Of a stretch of 5,620 nucleotides of DNA, positions 1-3,820 are shown one piece after another. The position numbers were made by a program, and so were the translations under genes. Source of the stretch: Lachnospiraceae bacterium (lineage in GTDB: Bacteria; Bacillota; Clostridia; Lachnospirales; Lachnospiraceae); NCBI GenBank assembly GCA_900770345.1, contig CAAGKF010000116.1:1-5620 (forward strand), read 5' to 3'. Within the stretch, counting starts at the first letter, position 1; every line of letters starts with the position of its first letter. A model generated the notes under the pieces. That model saw nothing but the letters and a program-made list of their open reading frames with translations. It searched no databases and was not told the DNA's origin.

Positions 1-28
1 AAATACGCATTGTCACAATGGCTGAATT

Positions 29-62
29 CCATAAAAACGGCTCAAAGGAGCCGTTTTTATGG
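29..62. terminator. Perfect 15-bp hairpin, likely bidirectional terminator
   Basis: The arms CCATAAAAACGGCTC (29-43) and GAGCCGTTTTTATGG (48-62) pair perfectly around an AAAG loop. The stem has a GC-rich inner part and an A-tract/T-tract outer part, so on either strand the RNA would have a stable stem running into a U-tract, as in bidirectional rho-independent terminators. One frame entering from the left edge stops at TGA 23-25, four bases before the stem, which would fit the 3' end of a gene lying mostly outside the window, but only seven codons of it are visible, too few to name. Confidence 0.7.
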
Positions 63-66
63 AGTT

Positions 67-105
67 GCGCGGCCGCCGCGCGAATAAACCGCAAAGCGGT
101 TTATT
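67..105. repeat. Two further adjacent hairpins
   Basis: Right after the terminator-like stem are two more perfect inverted repeats. GCGCGG (67-72) pairs with CCGCGC (76-81) around CCG, and AATAAACCGC (83-92) pairs with GCGGTTTATT (96-105) around AAA. The second could act as a weak extra terminator, but no clean T-tract follows. Three perfect stems in under 80 bases could also belong to a structured RNA or a protein-binding region. Their function cannot be decided from sequence. Confidence 0.5.
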
Positions 106-149
106 CAGTAGACATTATTTAACCTGGTACTTTCACAAAGGAAAGAAAG

Positions 150-284
150 GTGGTCACCATACCAACCATTGCATTGACTGTAAATCTTTTTAGGAACTGG
201 AGTCATTTGCACAGGGAAAAGGCCAGACTATGGAAACGGCCCGGAACGGATTCTTATTCAGCTCTTCTATCCGCAAGGAAATGA
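150..284 (+). CDS. Doubtful small ORF, 44 residues, function unknown
   Basis: The frame opens after a TAA at 120-122. GTG at 150 is the only usable start, with AAAGGA (138-143) six bases upstream as a possible ribosome site. The product begins with a hydrophobic stretch (VVTIPTIALTVNLF) followed by a basic, Arg/Lys-rich part (about residues 15-44). No family is recognised. The main support is position: the stop is only four bases before a strong terminator on the same strand. Against it are the GTG start, the short length and the lack of a clear promoter. The segment may instead be a non-coding RNA ending at that terminator. Confidence 0.25.
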   Translation: MVTIPTIALTVNLFRNWSHLHREKARLWKRPGTDSYSALLSARK

Positions 285-288
285 ATGA

Positions 289-329
289 GTTAGCCCTCAG
301 AGGACTATCCCTCCGGGGGCTAACTTTTT
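289..329 (+). terminator. Rho-independent terminator, plus strand
   Basis: GTTAGCCC (289-296) pairs perfectly with GGGCTAAC (317-324). The stem extends inward through T-G and C-G pairs (297-298 with 315-316), with a further inner stem GAGG (300-303) to CCTC (310-313). TTTTT follows at 325-329. The minus strand lacks a T-tract on the other side, so it acts on transcription running left to right. This shows something is transcribed rightward through 1-288. Confidence 0.8.
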
Positions 330-459
330 CGGTTCAGATATTTATAAGATTATTTGCGGCTCATCTTGCCCTATCCATTCTATTATATTATGCCGCAAGC
401 AAAATTCTCGAGTTTTAGAACCGATTCTGCGTCGATTGGGTGTAACAGTTGCTTTCTGG
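330..459. other. Non-coding stretch with no recognised signal
   Basis: This AT-rich segment lies between the plus-strand terminator and the 3' end of the minus-strand operon. A five-base inverted repeat (GCGGC/GCCGC) sits in it with a loop of about 30 bases, and AGAA/TTCT arms occur near 417. Neither makes a convincing terminator for the minus-strand operon. Reading frames that cross it also run through the terminator or lie opposite a better gene. Confidence 0.4.
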
Positions 460-804
460 TTATGCCACATGCACATCAGGTTCAATCTGCATACGTAGAT
501 TGAACAAAGTAAACAGTACATCAGAATAGTCAATGTCGTAGCAGTCGCCTTCAAACAGCACGAACCACTCCCTCTCACGCCGAAGGAGGTGTCCATCATT
601 CTTATCATAGTAGCTGATGCTTGCCTCGAAAACGCCGTTTTCGGCAGTCTCCGCAAAATAGCAAGTAGACTGACTGCGACGAATTCTTCTGCACCGGAGA
701 AACTTTCGATTGAATCTATATTGGGGGTGAGCACCTGTGATTTCCGCCACATACACTCTGACAGTTTCATTCGGGTTATCTTCAATTTCTTCGCTCCAAT
801 TCAT
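460..804 (-). CDS. Uncharacterised 114-residue protein, third gene of the minus-strand operon
   Basis: The ATG (804-802) overlaps the stop of the upstream double-HTH gene in an ATGA arrangement, with AAGGAG about eight bases upstream, so the two genes are translationally coupled. The product has an acidic N-terminus (WSEEIEDN), a strongly basic patch at about residues 33-44 (RKFLRCRRIRRS), and an alternating hydrophobic/charged C-terminal half that looks beta-rich. It contains two cysteines near residues 38 and 48 and one near 88. There is no signal peptide or membrane segment. No family is recognised. Its coupling to two DNA-binding proteins suggests it works with them, for example as a partner or effector, but that is inference. 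The competing minus-strand frame 342-785 has poor protein-like composition and no ribosome site. Confidence 0.75.
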   Translation of the reverse strand: MNWSEEIEDNPNETVRVYVAEITGAHPQYRFNRKFLRCRRIRRSQSTCYFAETAENGVFEASISYYDKNDGHLLRREREWFVLFEGDCYDIDYSDVLFTLFNLRMQIEPDVHVA

Positions 805-1262
805 GCTACATCTCCTTCTTTCAAACCGTAAAGCTCCTGGAACGCTTCCATAGACATTCCTTCAAAAGATGCGAGTTTCTGCATATCCTTATCCAACGGA
901 ACACTTCTGGCGCAGGCAATTCGGCCCGCCTCCCTTGTACTGTTCCCCAGCCGAATTGCCAGTTCTTCAAAAGTAAGATTCTTTGCCCTGCGATACTGGC
1001 TCAGGCAATTATTCGGATTTTCAGTTTTTGACTCGGTGGAAGGATGGTCTCCCTCAGAAAGAATATCATCAGGATATTCCCGAACGATTTCTTCCATCGA
1101 AACTCCGAGAGCCTTGGCGCAGTTATCAATGATTCGGCAGCTGGCAGACGGCGGCATCTCCTGCTCCAACCGGGCAAGCGTTTGTAAGGAACATCCTGCC
1201 CGTTCGGCAAATTCTTTCTTGGTGAGCCGCTGCTTCATGCGATGATACTCGATACCGTACAT
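801..1262 (-). CDS. Regulator with two helix-turn-helix (XRE-like) domains
   Basis: A 153-residue soluble protein. Residues about 4-60 form a typical Cro/CI HTH (TKKEFAERAGCSLQTLARLE, followed by an ALGVSMEEI helix). Residues about 87-146 form a second, more divergent unit (LTFEELAIRLGNS, then FEGMSMEAFQELYGL). The two are joined by a polar, Ser/Thr/Asp/Asn-rich linker (about 66-84). The ATG directly abuts the TAA of the upstream gene (TAAATG) with AAGGAAG about eight bases upstream; its own stop overlaps the next start. Two HTH units in one chain could let a monomer contact both halves of an operator, or one unit may serve as a dimer or protein interface. It probably regulates its own operon from the control region near 2000 (inference). 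Confidence 0.85.
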   Translation of the reverse strand: MYGIEYHRMKQRLTKKEFAERAGCSLQTLARLEQEMPPSASCRIIDNCAKALGVSMEEIVREYPDDILSEGDHPSTESKTENPNNCLSQYRRAKNLTFEELAIRLGNSTREAGRIACARSVPLDKDMQKLASFEGMSMEAFQELYGLKEGDVA

Positions 1263-1988
1263 TTAAGCACTTCCTTTCTTACGCAGCACATATGCCCGTG
1301 GCAGAATCTCGAACAGTTCCATAATGTCTTGGGGCGTATAAATCACTCTCCCCTGCAATTCGGGGGACCCAATATGATGAACTCGGTGTAACTCGTAGCG
1401 CAGATCGTTTTGTTGACAATAAAGCATCAACGCCCACTCTTGTTCCGTCATGACAAATGCTTCGTCCGCATCACCGGTCGTAGTTTTGACCTCTACGATG
1501 ATGCTTTCGCCTGTAGAGGGGTCAAAGGTCATCAGGTCGAAATGAGCCTTTCCATCGTCTGCATAATTGGGATTGACTGCATTCTCGTAAATAGTTCCAC
1601 GCAAACGCTTTCTCTCCTGCTGGGTGACCCACGCCTCTCCCAATGCACCGATGCGGTCGCAGAACTCCTTATGTACGCGAATCCGCTCCGGCAAAGTGCG
1701 CTCTTTTCCTGCTGGCTGATGGAGCAACGGCCCGATTGCAGCGAAATCATTATGGTACAGGGCATCACATGAAATCCCAAAATAATCCGCAAGAACCTTC
1801 AGTTTTCCAAACCACATATTTAGACGAGGCTCCCGTTCGAAACGGCTAATATCATTGACGGTTAATCCCGTGGCATTCGCCAAAGCAGTTTGTGTGAGTC
1901 CATAATAGACCCGGAGGTACATCAAAAGATTCGTCGGGTTGTATGTCTTTAAAGTCTCGCTATCGTTTTTTCTTCTTTTCTTGCCCAT
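1263..1988 (-). CDS. XRE helix-turn-helix fused to DUF3883 (NOV_C) nuclease-like domain
   Basis: A 241-residue protein, first gene of the minus-strand operon. Residues about 19-80 are a Cro/CI HTH (LTQTALANATGLTVNDISRFE, with a following ADYFGISCDALY helix). Residues about 112-218 match the DUF3883/NO VEIN C-terminal pattern, a PD-(D/E)xK-like fold: a GE motif (G117-E118), then HFDLMTFD with D151, then IIVEVKTTTG with E166 and K168, then FVMTEQEW. All catalytic-type residues of the fold (E118, D151, E166, K168) are present, so the domain may be an active nuclease; this is inference, because many family members are uncharacterised. ATG at 1988-1986 is preferred because GGAAAG lies five bases upstream; an in-frame GTG at 1994 would add two residues. 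The basic N-terminus (MGKKRRKN) fits DNA binding. DUF3883 proteins are often found near restriction or defence genes. A self-regulated restriction-like or immunity protein is one possibility; a pure regulator is another. Confidence 0.85.
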   Translation of the reverse strand: MGKKRRKNDSETLKTYNPTNLLMYLRVYYGLTQTALANATGLTVNDISRFEREPRLNMWFGKLKVLADYFGISCDALYHNDFAAIGPLLHQPAGKERTLPERIRVHKEFCDRIGALGEAWVTQQERKRLRGTIYENAVNPNYADDGKAHFDLMTFDPSTGESIIVEVKTTTGDADEAFVMTEQEWALMLYCQQNDLRYELHRVHHIGSPELQGRVIYTPQDIMELFEILPRAYVLRKKGSA

Positions 1989-2009
1989 TCTCACTTTCCG
2001 TCACTTTCT

Positions 2010-2053
2010 ATATGGTATAATATATTTGACTTTCTAAAGATATTATACCATAT
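2010..2053. promoter_or_regulatory. 13-bp inverted repeat, candidate operator
   Basis: ATATGGTATAATA (2010-2022) and TATTATACCATAT (2041-2053) are perfect inverted copies separated by 18 bases. The right arm contains the -10 of the minus-strand promoter and the left arm lies in its early transcribed region. That placement fits a repressor operator for one of the neighbouring HTH proteins. In the transcript it could also form a 5' hairpin. Short direct repeats TCACTTTC (1991-1998, 2001-2008) and TGACTTTCTA (2027-2036) lie in the same leader. Confidence 0.6.
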
Positions 2054-2070
2054 CAGAAGAACCCAGTCAA
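2042..2070 (-). promoter_or_regulatory. Sigma-A promoter of the minus-strand operon
   Basis: On the minus strand, TTGACT (plus-strand 2065-2070) is followed by a 17-base spacer and TATAAT (2042-2047). A TG dinucleotide one base before the -10 makes it an extended -10 promoter. Transcription would start near 2035, about 45 bases before the XRE-DUF3883 start. The -10 lies inside the right arm of a 13-bp inverted repeat, so a protein binding there would block it. Confidence 0.85.
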
Positions 2071-2086
2071 GAAACTTTAAAGAAAA

Positions 2087-2104
2087 TCTTTGAGAAGTCA
2101 AAGA
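2087..2104. promoter_or_regulatory. Second inverted repeat, candidate operator for the plus-strand promoter
   Basis: TCTTTGA (2087-2093) and TCAAAGA (2098-2104) are perfect inverted copies four bases apart, an 18-bp site of the size typical for XRE dimers. It ends five bases before the -35 of the rightward promoter and about 17 bases upstream of the leftward -35. The 8-bp palindrome CTTTAAAG (2075-2082) lies beside it. Which regulator binds is unknown. Confidence 0.5.
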
Positions 2105-2108
2105 AATC

Positions 2109-2137
2109 TTGTCAAATGAAAAGACTTACTTTATAAT
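2109..2137 (+). promoter_or_regulatory. Sigma-A promoter of the small XRE regulator
   Basis: TTGTCA (2109-2114), a 17-base spacer and TATAAT (2132-2137). Transcription would start near 2144, about 20 bases before the ATG at 2166. This makes the in-frame TTG at 2109 part of the -35 box and not a start codon. Confidence 0.85.
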
Positions 2138-2165
2138 GGGACTATCAAAAGCAGGAGGGGTTGTT

Positions 2166-2372
2166 ATGCCTTTTAGCTACAATAAGCTATGGAAATTACT
2201 GATTGATAAGAATATGACCAAAAGCGAACTTACGAAAGCAATCGGCATTTCATCCAGTACCATGGCAAAGATGGGGAAAAATGAGAATGTTTCCCTTGAG
2301 GTTATTGACAAAATCTGCGCCCTATTGGAATGCGATATCAATGATATTCTGGAATATGTATCCGACCGATAA
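2166..2372 (+). CDS. Small Cro/CI-type (XRE) transcriptional regulator
   Basis: A 68-residue protein made almost wholly of one HTH domain of the short Cro/CI (HTH_26, YozG-like) type: KLLIDKNMTKSELTKAIGIS, then STMAKMGKNENVSLEVIDKI, then CALLECDINDILEY. The length is normal for this family. The ATG is set by AGGAGGGG (2153-2160) and by a promoter just upstream. It is transcribed divergently from the XRE-DUF3883 operon, the usual position for a Cro-like regulator of the opposite operon and of itself. No convincing terminator lies between it and phd, so some read-through into the toxin-antitoxin pair is possible. Confidence 0.9.
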   Translation: MPFSYNKLWKLLIDKNMTKSELTKAIGISSSTMAKMGKNENVSLEVIDKICALLECDINDILEYVSDR

Positions 2373-2416
2373 AGCGTCTTCGCCAAGTTCAATTTTGCAT
2401 TCCAGTCAAAAATAGG

Positions 2417-2445
2417 TTGTATTTCTCCTACTTCTGGCGTATAAT
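2417..2445 (+). promoter_or_regulatory. Promoter of the phd-doc pair
   Basis: TTGTAT (2417-2422), a 17-base spacer and TATAAT (2440-2445), with a start expected near 2452. The TTG at 2417 belongs to the -35 and is not a start codon. An imperfect inverted repeat flanks the -10: CTCC and CTTCTG (2425-2436) against CAGAAGGGAG (2450-2459). That is a plausible site for Phd or Phd-Doc autorepression, as known for this family. Confidence 0.7.
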
Positions 2446-2467
2446 AAAGCAGAAGGGAGTGAGTCAT

Positions 2468-2710
2468 ATGATGGTAAACACCGACAACTTAATATCCATC
2501 ACAGAAGCAAATCGAAACTTTTCACAAGTTGCCCGAATGGTGGATAAGAATGGCTCTGTTGTTATTCTGAAGAACAATGTTCCCAGATATCTGGTCATCG
2601 AATTTAATCAGGCGGAAGCGGTACAGGCTGCTCCTGACGAGGATGTTTTGAAAATCTCCGAGAGACTCATCGCAAAGAATCGTGAGGCATATGAGGAATT
2701 GGCAAAATGA
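2468..2710 (+). CDS. phd: Phd/YefM-family antitoxin
   Basis: An 80-residue antitoxin of a type II toxin-antitoxin pair. Residues about 7-50 show the Phd/YefM DNA-binding fold (ISITEANRNFSQVARMVDKN, then SVVILKNNVPRYLVI). The C-terminal part (about 57-80, EDVLKISERLIAKNREAYEE) is a charged helix that in the family binds and covers the toxin active site. AAGGGAG (2453-2459) lies eight bases before the first of two consecutive ATGs. Its TGA overlaps the toxin ATG (ATGA), giving coupled translation. The protein should also repress the operon, in cooperation with the toxin. Confidence 0.92.
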   Translation: MMVNTDNLISITEANRNFSQVARMVDKNGSVVILKNNVPRYLVIEFNQAEAVQAAPDEDVLKISERLIAKNREAYEELAK

Positions 2711-3084
2711 AAACGCTGTCTACCCGCCAAATTCTTCTTTTGCATGAGCAATTATGTGCACAGACGGGTGGTTCCCAAGGGGTGAGGGATGAGGGACTGC
2801 TGCAATCCGCATTATCCGCTCCATTTCAAAGCTTCGGTGGAACAGACGCCTACCCCTCTCTCCAGCAAAAAGCCGCCCGGCTGGCTTTTGGGTTGGTGAA
2901 GAATCATCCGTTCGTTGATGGCAACAAGCGTATCGGCGCCCACGCCATGCTGGTGTTCCTCGCTCTGAACGGCGTGGAGCTGAACTATGAACAGAAGGAA
3001 CTATCTGACCTGATTCTTTCTGTTGCCGCTGATGAATGTGGCTATGAAGAAATCCTCCAGTGGTTGATTGACCACGAAATATGA
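2707..3084 (+). CDS. doc: Doc-type Fic-fold toxin (death-on-curing)
   Basis: A 125-residue protein of normal Doc length. It has the N-terminal GVRDEGLLQSAL segment (about 25-36) and the Fic signature HPFVDGNKR at 67-75, with catalytic H67. The NKR ending (K74 where AMP-transferring Fic proteins have Gly) is the Doc form; phage P1 Doc phosphorylates EF-Tu and stops translation. The start overlaps the antitoxin stop and a terminator follows the stop, so phd-doc is a self-contained unit. In a mobile element it most likely acts as an addiction module that penalises loss of the element. All residues expected for activity appear present. Confidence 0.92.
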   Translation: MKTLSTRQILLLHEQLCAQTGGSQGVRDEGLLQSALSAPFQSFGGTDAYPSLQQKAARLAFGLVKNHPFVDGNKRIGAHAMLVFLALNGVELNYEQKELSDLILSVAADECGYEEILQWLIDHEI

Positions 3085-3089
3085 ATCAA

Positions 3090-3127
3090 AGGGAGTGCCG
3101 CAGAACTTTCATTCTGCGGCGCTCCCT
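3090..3127 (+). terminator. Terminator after doc
   Basis: AGGGAGTGCCGCAGAA (3090-3105) pairs with TTCTGCGGCGCTCCCT (3112-3127) around CTTTCA, with a single T-G wobble in 16 pairs. It begins five bases after the doc stop. The T-rich tail (CTTCATTT) is imperfect, but the stem is very stable. Confidence 0.75.
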
Positions 3128-3188
3128 CTTCATTTCGCCTGATTGCTCTTCCATACGGAATCAAATATGGTTCAAATGACCTTTCGTA

Positions 3189-3216
3189 TTGACACTTCTG
3201 CTGGATATGGTATAAA
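3189..3216 (+). promoter_or_regulatory. First promoter upstream of the recombinase operon
   Basis: TTGACA (3189-3194), a 16-base spacer and TATAAA (3211-3216), with TG before the -10. Its core ATATGGTATAA (3205-3215) is identical to the outer part of both arms of the inverted repeat at 2010-2053, so it may answer to the same regulator. Part of the match is simply the extended -10 consensus. Confidence 0.7.
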
Positions 3217-3269
3217 AACAACCCGTAACCCGCTTTTTAGGCTTAAAATTCAATTAGGTGCTTTATAAT

Positions 3270-3298
3270 TTGACGTTAAGCCGGAAAAGTGGTAGAAT
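3270..3298 (+). promoter_or_regulatory. Second promoter upstream of the recombinase operon
   Basis: TTGACG (3270-3275), a 17-base spacer and TAGAAT (3293-3298), with TG one base before the -10. Transcription would start near 3305 and give a leader of about 185 bases before the first well-signalled ribosome site. Confidence 0.75.
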
Positions 3299-3348
3299 GC
3301 CCTCGAAAATATGAAGTAAATTTCGACGAATACAATTAACACGAACAG

Positions 3349-3399
3349 AGCGGTCCTTTATTTCCCTGAAAAGGGGGAATGGAGGACCGCTTGCGTTTT
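3349..3399 (+). terminator. Attenuator-like hairpin in the recombinase leader
   Basis: AGCGGTCCT (3349-3357) pairs perfectly with AGGACCGCT (3383-3391), and an inner stem joins ATTTCCC (3360-3366 region) to GGGGAAT (3374-3380 region). TTTT lies at 3396-3399. It sits about 45 bases after the expected start of the second promoter and 160 bases before the TnpW-like gene, the position of a transcription attenuator. No gene ends just upstream of it, which argues against a simple gene-end terminator. Confidence 0.6.
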
Positions 3400-3410
3400 A
3401 ATCGTTATCG

Positions 3411-3476
3411 ATGGAGAAAAACTTCGCGGTCAGCATGGGGTTATTTTTTGCAAGTATCCACATGCACGTTTTATGA
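3411..3476 (+). CDS. Possible 21-residue leader peptide
   Basis: ATG at 3411 opens a short frame with a hydrophobic product (MGLFFASIHMHVL at its end). Its TGA (3474-3476) overlaps an ATG (3473) of the next short frame. No ribosome site is seen before 3411. It lies just after the attenuator-like hairpin, so it might be a leader peptide, but chance is not excluded. Confidence 0.2.
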   Translation: MEKNFAVSMGLFFASIHMHVL

Positions 3477-3490
3477 AAGGGGGGATGCTT

Positions 3491-3562
3491 ATGCTTCTGA
3501 ACAGCACTCTCAACAGCGCTGAATTCCAAGCGTCTTCTGCATCCCCTGTGCCGGCCGCTTGA
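3491..3562 (+). CDS. Probable 23-residue leader peptide coupled to the TnpW-like gene
   Basis: ATG at 3491 has AAAGGGGGG (3476-3484) six bases upstream, the strongest ribosome site in the leader. Two in-frame ATGs (3473, 3485) lie inside or before that site and are unlikely to be used. The product is Ser/Ala-rich with no recognised family. Its TGA (3560-3562) overlaps the TTG start (3559) of the TnpW-like frame, suggesting translational coupling and a control role for the peptide. Confidence 0.4.
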   Translation: MLLNSTLNSAEFQASSASPVPAA

Positions 3563-3783
3563 ATAAGCATACGGACCTTTCTGCTGGGCAGACTACCCAG
3601 CAAGGGGGTTTCGAGAATCGTATGGAGGAAAACAACATTACCATCGGGGCTGCAACGTATGTGATTTCCCGCCACTTCCATTCTGAGCATCCGGTCACGC
3701 GGCGCAAGCTGCTCTGTGACCTCATTGCCCAGAAGATGGAGAGCACGGAGTCTGTTGACCCTCGAGACAGTCATGGAGTATAA
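3559..3783 (+). CDS. TnpW-like transposon protein
   Basis: A 74-residue protein if the TTG at 3559 is used. The core IGAATYVISRHF (29-40), then a basic helix (RRKLLCDLIAQKM), resembles the small TnpW proteins found near TnpX-type recombinases in Tn4451-like elements. Their role is not established. The TTG has no ribosome site of its own but overlaps the stop of the preceding short frame, so coupling would explain it. ATG 3622 is the alternative (53 residues); AAGGGGG lies 13 bases before it, which is rather far. The gene ends 37 bases before the recombinase and is probably cotranscribed with it. Confidence 0.7.
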   Translation: MNKHTDLSAGQTTQQGGFENRMEENNITIGAATYVISRHFHSEHPVTRRKLLCDLIAQKMESTESVDPRDSHGV

Positions 3784-3820
3784 TATCAGTATGAGTAGAC
3801 TCCAGGAGGAGTCTGAGAAT

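Noticed and set aside
29..105. CRISPR array or tandem repeat
   Set aside because: The three stems differ in sequence and there are no regular spacers.
230..418. Plus-strand frame of 62 codons
   Set aside because: It reads straight through the strong terminator at 289-329 and lacks a ribosome site.
342..785. Minus-strand open frame of 147 codons
   Set aside because: It overlaps the better 460-804 gene in another frame, has no ribosome site, and its product is rich in Arg, Cys, Met and Thr without domain structure.
2109..2165. TTG 2109 as start of the small XRE regulator
   Set aside because: The TTG is the first half of the -35 box and transcription would begin downstream of it; ATG 2166 has AGGAGG.
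2417..2467. TTG 2417 as start of the antitoxin
   Set aside because: It lies in the -35 box of the phd promoter; ATG 2468 has a good ribosome site and gives the usual Phd length.
3716..3820. N-terminal extension of the recombinase from GTG 3716 or ATG 3776/3791
   Set aside because: The catalytic domain starts right after ATG 3821, which has AGGAGGA upstream; the extension overlaps the TnpW-like gene and is not family-like.
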